DNA from: JAZSNA01 sp045536135
GTDB taxonomy: Bacteria; Pseudomonadota; Alphaproteobacteria; CAAHEQ01; UBA3637
Assembly (NCBI GenBank): GCA_045536135.1
Contig: JAZSNA010000028.1
Coordinates: 1 to 34,206 of the forward strand
DNA length: 34,206 bases
Reading direction: 5' to 3'
The notes below the pieces were generated by a model, which saw only the letters and a program-made list of their open reading frames with translations, ran no database searches and was not told the origin of the DNA. A program made the position numbers and the translations under genes. Positions 24,046 to 31,780 of this stretch are shown here, in pieces (the stretch's first letter is position 1; each line of letters begins with the position of its first letter).

Positions 24046-24074
24046 CTTATACGATAAATTTTATTTGAAATCAA
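24046..24074 (-). promoter_or_regulatory. Promoter of rpoZ-rsh-acpS
   Basis: On the minus strand TTGATT (24074-24069), a 17-bp spacer, and TATAAG (24051-24046). Transcription should start near 24039, giving a leader of about 32 nt with an AGGGAG ribosome site. Confidence 0.65.
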
Positions 24075-24143
24075 GTTTTTTTTCTTTAACTTTTTGAAAA
24101 AATGTGATAAATTCACATCAAAATAACAAAAGGATATTGAATA

Positions 24144-25817
24144 ATGAAAAAATATTTAGTCACAAGTGCTTTATTATATGTCAACGGATTGCCTCATTTG
24201 GGGCATTTGGTCGGGTGTTTGTTGCCGTCCGATGTTTTTGTTCGGTTCTTGCGGGCAAAGGGCGAAAATGTTTTATATGTCGGCGGAACGGATGAACATG
24301 GGGCTGCCAGTGAAATACAAGCTCAGAAAGAGGGAATGAGTTGCGAAGAATGTTGTTTGAAATATCACTTGAAACATAAAGATATTTATGACCGATTTGA
24401 ATTGTCCTTTGACTGTTTCGGTCGGACAAGTGATGAGGAAAATAAAGAAATTACTTATCGGATTTTTAACGGATTGTATCAAAATGGGTATATTGAGGAA
24501 AAGGAAATTTCTCAGGTTTATTCCATTGATGACGGCACTTTCTTGGCAGACCGCTATATTATCGGAACTTGTCCGTTTTGCGGATATGAAAAAGCACGAG
24601 GCGATCAATGTGAGGCGTGTACCCATGTTTTAAATCCGACGGATTTAATCAATGCTCATTCTTCCATTTCGGGTTCGTCCAATTTGGAAGTTCGAAAAAC
24701 AAAACATTTGTTCCTTAAACTATCCGCTTTGCAAAAAGACTTGGAAAAATGGGTGGCCGGAAAAGAATTTGTTTGGCCGGAAATTGCTTATTCCACAGCT
24801 CAAAAATGGTTGAAAGAGGGGTTGAATGATCGCTGTATTACCCGTGATTTAAAATGGGGTTTCCCCGTTCCATTGGATGGGATGAAGGATAAAGTATTTT
24901 ATTGTTGGTTTGATGCCCCGATTGGATATATCGGGATTACGAAAAAAGCATTGGATGCTCGGGGCGAAAAATGGGAAGATTGGTGGCTGGCTGATGATGT
25001 TCGTCATGTGGAATTTATGGGTAAAGACAATATTCCGTTCCATAGTGTGTTCTTTCCGGCCTATTTATTGGGAAGCGGTGAAAATTGGACACAGGTTGAT
25101 TTCTTGAAGGGGGTCAATTATCTGAATTTTAACGGCGGTAAATTTTCAAAAACCGAACAACGGGGAATTTTTGCCGATCAAGCTTTGGAAGAATTTCCGG
25201 CAGATTATTGGCGGTATTGGTTGATTGCCAATATTCCGGAAGGTTCGGATGCTTCTTTTAATTTTGAAGCGTTTGCTTCGACAATTAACAAAGATTTAAA
25301 CGGTATTTTGGGCAATTTTGTTAATCGGGTTTTAAAAATGACCCAAAATAACTTTGGACTTCAAGTACCTGTTGGTGGCGAAATAGGCTTTGCCGAGGAA
25401 AAATTATTTGATGATTTAAATCAACGGATTAAGGAATACACTTTGTTGATGGAACAGATCGAATTTAGAAAAGCCGTTGCCGTTTTGCGTGAAATTTGGG
25501 GACTGGGTAATGATTACATTGCCAATAGAGAACCGTGGAAAGTTTTAAAAGAAGATAAAGAACAAGGGGCAATGATATTAAGGGTTGCGATAAATCTAAT
25601 TCGGATTTTTGGTATTTTAAGCGCACCGATTATGCCTGAATTTGCTCGAAAAGTCGGGGAGTTGCTTAAAGCCCCTGTTGACGGTTGGGTTTGGGATGCC
25701 AAAGCCGAATTTAATTCTTTAAAACCAGGTGCTGAATTCGCAGAACCGTCATTATTATTTAATCGGATTACGCCGGAAAAAGTACAAGAATTAAAAATAA
25801 AATATAAGGAGGACTAA
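24144..25817 (+). CDS. metG: Methionyl-tRNA synthetase, large type with full zinc domain
   Basis: This class I synthetase charges tRNA-Met. The 557-residue protein shows the HIGH motif as HLGH (18-21), GGTDEHGAA, and a complete connective-peptide zinc site with CPFC (143-146) and CEAC (156-159). It also has RCITRDLKWGFPVP, FDAPIGYIGIT, and KFSKT (333-337) in the KMSKS position. No C-terminal dimerisation OB domain is present. By eye, the zinc region (CPFCGYEKARGDQCEAC) and CITRDLKWG are closer to archaeal and eukaryotic cytosolic MetRS than to the roughly 515-residue enzyme usual in Alphaproteobacteria; transfer is possible. AAAAGGA precedes the ATG. Its stop is directly followed by the DHODH-like gene. 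Confidence 0.95.
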   Translation: MKKYLVTSALLYVNGLPHLGHLVGCLLPSDVFVRFLRAKGENVLYVGGTDEHGAASEIQAQKEGMSCEECCLKYHLKHKDIYDRFELSFDCFGRTSDEENKEITYRIFNGLYQNGYIEEKEISQVYSIDDGTFLADRYIIGTCPFCGYEKARGDQCEACTHVLNPTDLINAHSSISGSSNLEVRKTKHLFLKLSALQKDLEKWVAGKEFVWPEIAYSTAQKWLKEGLNDRCITRDLKWGFPVPLDGMKDKVFYCWFDAPIGYIGITKKALDARGEKWEDWWLADDVRHVEFMGKDNIPFHSVFFPAYLLGSGENWTQVDFLKGVNYLNFNGGKFSKTEQRGIFADQALEEFPADYWRYWLIANIPEGSDASFNFEAFASTINKDLNGILGNFVNRVLKMTQNNFGLQVPVGGEIGFAEEKLFDDLNQRIKEYTLLMEQIEFRKAVAVLREIWGLGNDYIANREPWKVLKEDKEQGAMILRVAINLIRIFGILSAPIMPEFARKVGELLKAPVDGWVWDAKAEFNSLKPGAEFAEPSLLFNRITPEKVQELKIKYKED

Positions 25818-26981
25818 ATGCCTGAACAAAAAAAATCTTTGATTGAGGATTTATCAAAAGCGATCTTCTTTTGGGCTTGTAAAATTACACGTAATTTTAT
25901 GCCGGGGGTTTATCGTCGGTTGGTTTATTTCGGTCTTTCGGATAATGCCTTTGATGTGAAAAATAAAACTTATCCCAATTTGTCCAGAAAATTATTTGAT
26001 CGTGTTTTTGAAACGCCTTTTGGGATTGCTCCGGGATTCGATCCCAATTTTAAATATAATAATAAGCTGTTGGGTAATGGTTTTTCTTTTCATGAATTGG
26101 GGACATTAACAATGACTAAAAATGATGCCCGTCAAAAATTACATTTTTTCCCAAAAAGTGAAGCGGTTGTTGTCGAAACTTCAACATATCGGAATATCGG
26201 GATACCGGCGATGAAAAAGATTTTGTTGGAAAATCGGCAAAGTGTTTTTTTTAACGGGGTGAATATTTCATCAACTTCTCAGTGTGAGGCAAATGCCGAA
26301 AAAGGTTTCTTGGGAAATTTGGAAAATGATATTTTGACGGCTGTTCAACAAATCGCACCTTTTTGTGATTTTATTTGTTTAAATATTTCAAATCCGTATA
26401 TGCCGATTTCTAACTTGTCTCATATGCCGGATCAATTGGGGCGGTTATTGCAAAAAATGAAAGAACAGATACAAAAATCGGCTTCTATTAAGCCGCCAAA
26501 GCTATTTGTTCGGATCCCGTATCAAATTTCAAAGGAAAATATTGCCTTGCTTTCAGAGGTGTTTTTGAAAAATCAGATTGATGCGGTGGAGGTGGCCGGT
26601 TTTTATCAATCCAAAAATAATATTCATGCCTTGACATCATCTAATTATGTCGGATATGTTTGCGGTCGTCCCATTAGTGAAATGAATATTTCATTGATTA
26701 AGGCTTTTTATGAACATTTGCATGGGATTATTCCGATTATTGCTTCGGGCGGGTGTTTGGATGCAAAAGGTGCTTTTGAACGGATATTGGCCGGTGCAGA
26801 TTTAATTGAACTTCATTCGGCAATTATTTTAAATGGTCCGGATATTGCCAATACGATTTGTGAAGAATTATCCGAGATTATTAAAGAAGCCGGTTTTTCT
26901 TCAATCGCTGAGGCTGTCGGAAAAGGGGAAGCATCTAAGAAAGAATATCGTCCGGTTTTGGCTCCGGCAATTCCGGAATAG
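25818..26981 (+). CDS. Dihydroorotate dehydrogenase-like protein with altered active site
   Basis: This 387-residue protein has the overall shape of class 2 dihydroorotate dehydrogenase: an N-terminal helical segment, then a TIM barrel with TPFGIAPGFDPN (67-78), FICLNISNPYMP (185-196) and a phosphate-binding end IIASGGCLDAKGAFERILAGADLIEL. Key residues are not those of PyrD. The usual GxDK lysine is Pro (GFDPN), the catalytic serine in NxSSPN is replaced (NISNPY), the lysine of the KIAPD motif is Arg (FVRIP), and TNTT is absent. It may act on another substrate or be catalytically dead. It starts directly after metG with AAGGAGG upstream, so it is co-transcribed. Its last 47 nt overlap the convergent mutY. 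Confidence 0.7.
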   Translation: MPEQKKSLIEDLSKAIFFWACKITRNFMPGVYRRLVYFGLSDNAFDVKNKTYPNLSRKLFDRVFETPFGIAPGFDPNFKYNNKLLGNGFSFHELGTLTMTKNDARQKLHFFPKSEAVVVETSTYRNIGIPAMKKILLENRQSVFFNGVNISSTSQCEANAEKGFLGNLENDILTAVQQIAPFCDFICLNISNPYMPISNLSHMPDQLGRLLQKMKEQIQKSASIKPPKLFVRIPYQISKENIALLSEVFLKNQIDAVEVAGFYQSKNNIHALTSSNYVGYVCGRPISEMNISLIKAFYEHLHGIIPIIASGGCLDAKGAFERILAGADLIELHSAIILNGPDIANTICEELSEIIKEAGFSSIAEAVGKGEASKKEYRPVLAPAIPE

Positions 26982-27939
26982 CTGTTTGAAGGACCTTTTT
27001 CATTAAGTTGGACATCGGATAGCGGTTTATTTGATGAAGCGGAATAAATGTCCCTTTTTCATTTGTCGCCTTTCCAATCCAAATATCCAATTTCATATCA
27101 ATATGGGTAAAAATATGGCGAACCGTTCGGTTTGTTTTATAGGCGTTAAAATTAAGTTCATTAAGACTCCAAGGGAATTCCCAAAGCCCTTTTAATAGTT
27201 TCGCTTCTTCATTTTTACGGATTAAAATTTGATTTAATGGATTAAAAATTAGATAAACATTCCCATGTTCACTTTTTTTCGGTGTTTTTATTATTTGAGG
27301 TAATTTAGATTGAATATTTTTTTGAAAGGCGATGCAATAATCATTCCATGGACAAAGGGAACATTTGGGATTTTTGGGGGTGCAAACTGTCGCACCTAAA
27401 TCCATAATCGCCGAAGCATAATCGGCTCCGTTTTTTCGGGGAGTGAGTTGAAGTGCTTTTTGATAGGCTTGATCTTTGGACATATTTTCTCCGATTAATC
27501 GGCAGATAATTCGGTGGACATTTCCATCACAAACGGTTTCATTTTTGTTAAAGGCAAAACAGCAAATGCTGGATGCCGTATAAGGACCGATACCCGGAAG
27601 TTTTAATAAGGTTTCTCGATTTGACGGAAGTTGAGAATGATATTTTTCGGTAATTAGTTTTGCACATTCATGGATTTTTCTGGCTCGGGTATAATAACCC
27701 AGTCCTTGCCATAAATTTAATACTTCTTGAATGTCTGCTTCGGCCAATGTTTTAATATTCGGAAATCTTTCCATCCACCGCAGATAATATGGAATGACCG
27801 TCGCTACGGTTGTTTGACAAAGCATAATTTCGGAAATCCAGACAGCATAGGGATTGGGATGAGCTCCGCCTTTATGTCGCCAAGGCAACTCACGTCCATT
27901 GATTTTAAACCAATTCAATAACTTTGTTGACGGTGTCAT
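26935..27939 (-). CDS. mutY: Adenine DNA glycosylase MutY
   Basis: MutY removes adenine mispaired with 8-oxoguanine. The 334-residue protein has the HhH-GPD fold with catalytic E37 (SEIMLCQTT) and D138 (VCDGNVHRI), at the same numbers as in E. coli. The hairpin LPGIGPYTA lies at 114-122, and the 4Fe-4S ligands are C186, C193, C196 and C202. The C-terminal Nudix-like 8-oxoG recognition domain (about 225-320) includes LLKGLWEFP and FTHIDMKLDIW. Its start overlaps the tgt stop by 4 nt (27936-27939), so it follows tgt in the same operon. Its 3' end runs 47 nt into the opposite-strand DHODH-like gene. Confidence 0.95.
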   Translation of the reverse strand: MTPSTKLLNWFKINGRELPWRHKGGAHPNPYAVWISEIMLCQTTVATVIPYYLRWMERFPNIKTLAEADIQEVLNLWQGLGYYTRARKIHECAKLITEKYHSQLPSNRETLLKLPGIGPYTASSICCFAFNKNETVCDGNVHRIICRLIGENMSKDQAYQKALQLTPRKNGADYASAIMDLGATVCTPKNPKCSLCPWNDYCIAFQKNIQSKLPQIIKTPKKSEHGNVYLIFNPLNQILIRKNEEAKLLKGLWEFPWSLNELNFNAYKTNRTVRHIFTHIDMKLDIWIGKATNEKGTFIPLHQINRYPMSNLMKKVLQTAIPELPEPKPDDILS

Positions 27940-29054
27940 AATGGCCTTTTTAAGGTTTTGTTTTTTTCAAAAAATGATTTGTAAAATTCAGAAAATGTTC
28001 CCTGTCGGATATGTTGACGAATTGTTTTCATTAAATCTTGATAAAATTGGATATTGTGTCGTGTCAATAATATCGGACCTAACATCTCCCCCGCTGCAAA
28101 TAAATGATGCAAATAACCACGAGTATAGTTTTGACATAAGGGACAAGAACAATTTTTGTCCAGCGGTTCATGAGAATCTTTTAATGAGGCATTACGAACA
28201 TTGACAGTGCCATCCCAAGTAAATGCCAAAGCCGTTCGTCCGCTTCGTGTTGGCATGACGCAATCAAACATATCAATTCCCAATGCAACAGATGCAACAA
28301 TATCACTGGGACGACCGACTCCCATGAGGTATCGGGGCTTATCTGTCGGTAATAATGGCGTTGTTTGTGAAAGAATATCTAGCATCATTTCCTGTCCTTC
28401 TCCCACCGCTAAGCCACCGACCGCATATCCGTCAAAACCGATATCTGTCAGCATTCGAACAGATTGTCGACGAAGATCCGGAAACATTCCCCCTTGGACA
28501 ATCCCGAATAAACCGTATCCGGATCTGTCAATGAAAGCATCTTTACATCTTCGAGCCCATCTCATAGACAGATTCATTGATTTTTCAACCGTCTTCTTTT
28601 CGGCCGGATATTTAACGCATTCATCAAAACACATGGTAATATTGCTGTCTAACAGGTGTTGTATCTCGATAGAACGTTCCGGTGTTAACATGATTTTTTC
28701 GCCGGAAATGTGTGAATTAAAAGAGACACCTTCTTCGGTTATTTTTCGAAGTTCGGATAAAGACATGACTTGAAAACCGCCACTGTCGGTTAAAATCGGG
28801 TTATCCCAATTCATGAATTTATGAAGTCCGCCAAACTCGGCGACTCGTTCGGCTGTTGGTCGAAGCATTAAATGATAGGTATTACCTAATATGATTTGGG
28901 CTCCGGTTTCTTTGACCCATTCCGGCATCATTCCTTTAACGGTTCCGCAAGTGCCGACCGGCATAAATGTCGGGGTATCAATCATGCCATGAGCTGTCGT
29001 AATTTTACCCAATCGGGCCTCGTTTTCCGTTTTTAATAATTCAAATTGTATCAT
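27936..29054 (-). CDS. tgt: tRNA-guanine transglycosylase
   Basis: This enzyme exchanges guanine 34 for preQ1 in the GUN anticodons of tRNA, the committed insertion step of queuosine synthesis. The 372-residue protein is of full length. The substrate-binding D90 is in TDSGGFQVMSL, FDECVKYPA follows, and the catalytic aspartate region reads GIDMFDCVMPTRSGR. The zinc site is CSCPLC plus a downstream histidine in YLHHLF. AAGGA lies about 9 nt before the ATG. It is divergent from lepB with 57 nt between them, and heads a tgt-mutY operon. No other queuosine genes are in the window. Confidence 0.96.
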   Translation of the reverse strand: MIQFELLKTENEARLGKITTAHGMIDTPTFMPVGTCGTVKGMMPEWVKETGAQIILGNTYHLMLRPTAERVAEFGGLHKFMNWDNPILTDSGGFQVMSLSELRKITEEGVSFNSHISGEKIMLTPERSIEIQHLLDSNITMCFDECVKYPAEKKTVEKSMNLSMRWARRCKDAFIDRSGYGLFGIVQGGMFPDLRRQSVRMLTDIGFDGYAVGGLAVGEGQEMMLDILSQTTPLLPTDKPRYLMGVGRPSDIVASVALGIDMFDCVMPTRSGRTALAFTWDGTVNVRNASLKDSHEPLDKNCSCPLCQNYTRGYLHHLFAAGEMLGPILLTRHNIQFYQDLMKTIRQHIRQGTFSEFYKSFFEKNKTLKRPL

Positions 29055-29065
29055 TTAATTATTCC

Positions 29066-29093
29066 TTGCTTTTTTTTTGTTTATACTTATAAT
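29066..29093 (+). promoter_or_regulatory. Promoter of lepB
   Basis: TTGCTT (29066-29071), a 16-bp spacer and a perfect TATAAT (29088-29093). Transcription should start near 29100, leaving a leader of about 12 nt with AAAGGA inside it. Confidence 0.65.
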
Positions 29094-29111
29094 GACACCA
29101 AAGGATAAAAA

Positions 29112-29822
29112 ATGCAAGCATGGATTGTAAAAAATTTAAAAGCGATTTTTTGGGCGGGTTTAATTGCCTTAACACTTCGCAGTTGTACGGTTGAACCTTT
29201 TCGAATTCCATCTGGTTCAATGGTGCCGACTTTAATTGTCGGAGATTATTTGTTTTCAAATAAAACGGCATACGGTTTTTCAAGATACTCATTTCCTTTC
29301 GGCATCCCTTTTACGGGGAAAAGTAATCGGATTTTTTATAAAGAACCGAAGCGGGGGGAAATCGCTTTATTTAAATTACCGACAAATACCAGAATAGAAT
29401 ATATTAAACGGATTATCGGTCTTCCGGGGGATAAAATACAAATGAAAGACGGACGACTTTATATCAATGATACATTGGTGGAACGGACTTGGGTCGGACA
29501 ATATGAAGACGGCGGTTTGATGTTTAATAGATATATTGAAAAATTACCGGGCGGGGTGGAACATTCAATCATCGAATTATCCGATGATATGCCTCAGGAC
29601 AATACGCCGGCCTTTTTTGTGCCAAAGGATCATTTCTTTATGTTGGGGGATAATCGGGATAACTCAAAGGATTCTCGGTTTTCCGATGTAGGGTTTGTTC
29701 CTAAGTTAAACTTGTTTGCCCGAGCCAGCTTTATTTTTTATTCAAATGAAGACGGAATCTTGCCGGGGTTGATTGAAGTTTGGAAATGGCGGGGGCAAAG
29801 GATGTTCACATGGATAAAATAG
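29112..29822 (+). CDS. lepB: Signal peptidase I
   Basis: This membrane serine protease removes signal peptides from most exported proteins. The 236-residue protein has one N-terminal membrane helix (about 8-25) and a periplasmic catalytic domain. The nucleophile is S36 in PSGSMVPT and the general base is K99 in YIKRIIGLPGD. The C-terminal box is MLGDNRDNSKDSR. AAAGGA lies 7 nt before the ATG. Its last codons overlap the rnc start, and the lepB-rnc order is widely conserved. Export of the amidase in this window would depend on this enzyme. Confidence 0.96.
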   Translation: MQAWIVKNLKAIFWAGLIALTLRSCTVEPFRIPSGSMVPTLIVGDYLFSNKTAYGFSRYSFPFGIPFTGKSNRIFYKEPKRGEIALFKLPTNTRIEYIKRIIGLPGDKIQMKDGRLYINDTLVERTWVGQYEDGGLMFNRYIEKLPGGVEHSIIELSDDMPQDNTPAFFVPKDHFFMLGDNRDNSKDSRFSDVGFVPKLNLFARASFIFYSNEDGILPGLIEVWKWRGQRMFTWIK

Positions 29823-30442
29823 TTTTTAAAAATAAAGCTCTTGAAACAGAGGCCTTAACTTTGGCGCGAGGGGGGCAAAAGGCACCCTATGAGCGATTGG
29901 AGTTTTTGGGTGATCGGGTTGTCGGTTTGGTGGTGGCGGATTTGTTATTGGAAAAATATCCGACCGAAAGTGAAGGTGATATTGCCAAAAGATTGACTTT
30001 TTTGGTGCAGGCATCATCGTTGGCCTCTCTTGCAGTTGATTTGGGTTTGGATAAGTTATTGATGACGGATGTACCAGAGCTTCGTCAAAACGAATCAATT
30101 TTATGTGATGTTTTTGAAGCGTATGTCGGGGCAATTTATTTGGATCAAGGGTTTGATGTTTGTCAGAAATTTTTAAATAAAATTTTTACGCCCTTAATGA
30201 GTGAAAGAGTGCCTTTTGAACCTAAAAGTTTCTTGCAGGAATGGACAATGGGACGAAAAATGTCGTTGCCGAAATATACTTTAATTGATAAGATCGGTCC
30301 CGATCACAGTCCGACATTAACGATTGAATTGACGGTGGATACTTTCCCTCCGATTGTTTGTCAAGCATCTTCCAAACATAAAGGGGAACAGGAATGCGCT
30401 CGGCAATTTATTAAAAAATACTTGCATTCTGATAAAAAATAA
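29810..30442 (+). CDS. rnc: Ribonuclease III (short, divergent)
   Basis: This double-strand-specific endoribonuclease matures rRNA precursors. The 210-residue protein has the signature ERLEFLGD at 28-35 with E28, E31 and D35, and the second metal pair D99 and E102 in CDVFEAYVGAIYLDQG. A double-stranded-RNA-binding domain follows (about 140-208). The N-terminus is shorter than usual by about one helix, and the common LTHRS motif is replaced by LTLARGG, so the protein is divergent but keeps its catalytic residues. I chose ATG 29810 (AAAGGA 7-8 nt upstream, 13-nt overlap with lepB). A frame opening at 29780 would not add family sequence. Confidence 0.92.
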   Translation: MDKIVFKNKALETEALTLARGGQKAPYERLEFLGDRVVGLVVADLLLEKYPTESEGDIAKRLTFLVQASSLASLAVDLGLDKLLMTDVPELRQNESILCDVFEAYVGAIYLDQGFDVCQKFLNKIFTPLMSERVPFEPKSFLQEWTMGRKMSLPKYTLIDKIGPDHSPTLTIELTVDTFPPIVCQASSKHKGEQECARQFIKKYLHSDKK

Positions 30443-30449
30443 GTATAAT
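30422..30449 (+). promoter_or_regulatory. Promoter of infA inside the end of rnc
   Basis: TTGCAT (30422-30427), a 16-bp spacer and a perfect TATAAT (30444-30449). The start would be near 30456, with a leader of about 27 nt containing AAAAGGA, so infA can be transcribed independently of lepB-rnc. Confidence 0.65.
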
Positions 30450-30482
30450 GAGGGCAACTTATTTAAGAAAAGGATTTTATAA

Positions 30483-30701
30483 ATGGCAAAAGAAGAAATG
30501 TTAAATTTTACCGGTACGGTCATTGAAAAATTGCCCAATGCCATGTTTCGGGTTCAACTTGAAAACGGACATGAAATTTTGGCTCATACAGCCGGTAAAA
30601 TGCGTAAATTCCGTATTCGGGTAATGGTTGGGGATACCGTGGATATTGAAATGACACCGTATGATTTGACCAAAGGACGTATTTCATTCAGACATAAATA
30701 G
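30483..30701 (+). CDS. infA: Translation initiation factor IF-1
   Basis: This 72-residue OB-fold protein binds the ribosomal A site during initiation. It is the standard length and reads MAKEEMLNFTGTVIEKLPNA, then FRVQLENGHEILAHTAGKMR and RISFRH at the end, nearly consensus throughout. It has its own promoter and AAAAGGA ribosome site. The next gene follows 23 nt downstream. Confidence 0.97.
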   Translation: MAKEEMLNFTGTVIEKLPNAMFRVQLENGHEILAHTAGKMRKFRIRVMVGDTVDIEMTPYDLTKGRISFRHK

Positions 30702-30724
30702 TTTTATTTAAAAGGAGATTTAAT

Positions 30725-31780
30725 ATGGGAACATTGATGTCATTTATTGTCTTAATGACCTGTTTTATTTTGTCTTGGACTTTTTCGTCATTGATTTTAA
30801 ATTCATCTCGGGGATGTGATTTATCTAATAAGGGCGGAATTCCGGTTGCTTTCACAATTTCGTTCGGGTTCTTTGCATTGCAGATTATTTGTCCATTTGA
30901 TGTTTTTTTTGATGGATTTGTTTTTGGATTTTATCCGATTATTATGTGTTTAATGGCCGTGGCTTTGTTGCCGATTATTCGACCCAAAATGCATCGGAGT
31001 TGGATTTTGTTTGTTTTATGCTTTATGAGCACTTTGTTGATTTCACCCAATCAATTGATTTTTGGCGGTTTGTTCCCGTTGTTATTGGATCGTTTAGTCG
31101 CCGGTGTCCTTTGGACTTTGTTTATTTACCTTTATTCCAAAACAAATAAAATTGATGAATTTATCAATGTTCAATCTTTGGCATTATTGTTTGCGTTTGC
31201 GTTTGCTTCGACATTTTTATCTTTGCCCGGATTGTTCGGTTTTTCCGCATTGATTGCTATTTTGTCGATGTTAGGATTTTTATATTATCGGCGGAAAATG
31301 CCCTTTGTTTATCTGGGTAAATCCGGTGCAATGATGTTCGGTTATTTGATTGGATTTTTCTTTATTTATTTAATGATAAATGGATTTTATTGGGTATTTT
31401 TAACGGCCCCGATTTATGTTTATTTTGAAAATTTATATTATGTGATTTCCCGTTATTTAAATCGGAAAAAGAAAATTGAAACAATGTTTAATTTTTATAC
31501 GACTTCTCGTCAACAGGTCTTTATTGCCCGGCCGAATTATGTTCAAAAAACATTGTTTTTTCATTTATTATTGATTGCCTTGGTTGCATTGATGTTTTCG
31601 CCCAGTTTATCCGGTGTTTTAATCTTGAATATATTACTGATGATAGGGTTGATTTACCGACTCTCCTTAATAGGAGCCCGTAAGATTCGCTATCGGGATA
31701 TTTTATCGGATGTTAAACAGGGTTGTTCGCTTTTGTTTACTTCTGTAAAAGAAAATGTTTACAAAATTCGAAAAAAATAA
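30725..31780 (+). CDS. Polytopic membrane protein, remotely MraY/WecA-like
   Basis: This 351-residue protein has about nine to ten membrane helices. I see a faint likeness to the polyprenyl-phosphate phospho-sugar transferase family (MraY, WecA, TagO): NKGGIPVAFTISFGF near residue 36 resembles the R-x-G-G-x-A-I motif, TNKIDEFINVQSLA near 140 resembles NxxNxxDGxDGLA, and PFVYLGKSGAMMFGYLIG near 197 resembles LGDSGSxFLG. The usual Asp of that last motif is Lys, and the DD motif is missing, so if related it is unlikely to have the normal chemistry. AAAAGGAG precedes the ATG. Its end overlaps uvrB by 26 nt. It could instead be an unrelated membrane protein. Confidence 0.5.
   Translation: MGTLMSFIVLMTCFILSWTFSSLILNSSRGCDLSNKGGIPVAFTISFGFFALQIICPFDVFFDGFVFGFYPIIMCLMAVALLPIIRPKMHRSWILFVLCFMSTLLISPNQLIFGGLFPLLLDRLVAGVLWTLFIYLYSKTNKIDEFINVQSLALLFAFAFASTFLSLPGLFGFSALIAILSMLGFLYYRRKMPFVYLGKSGAMMFGYLIGFFFIYLMINGFYWVFLTAPIYVYFENLYYVISRYLNRKKKIETMFNFYTTSRQQVFIARPNYVQKTLFFHLLLIALVALMFSPSLSGVLILNILLMIGLIYRLSLIGARKIRYRDILSDVKQGCSLLFTSVKENVYKIRKK

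Noticed and set aside
28201..28773. Open frame of 190 codons on the plus strand
   Set aside because: It lies wholly inside tgt on the opposite strand, whose motifs are unmistakable; no ribosome site or family similarity was seen.
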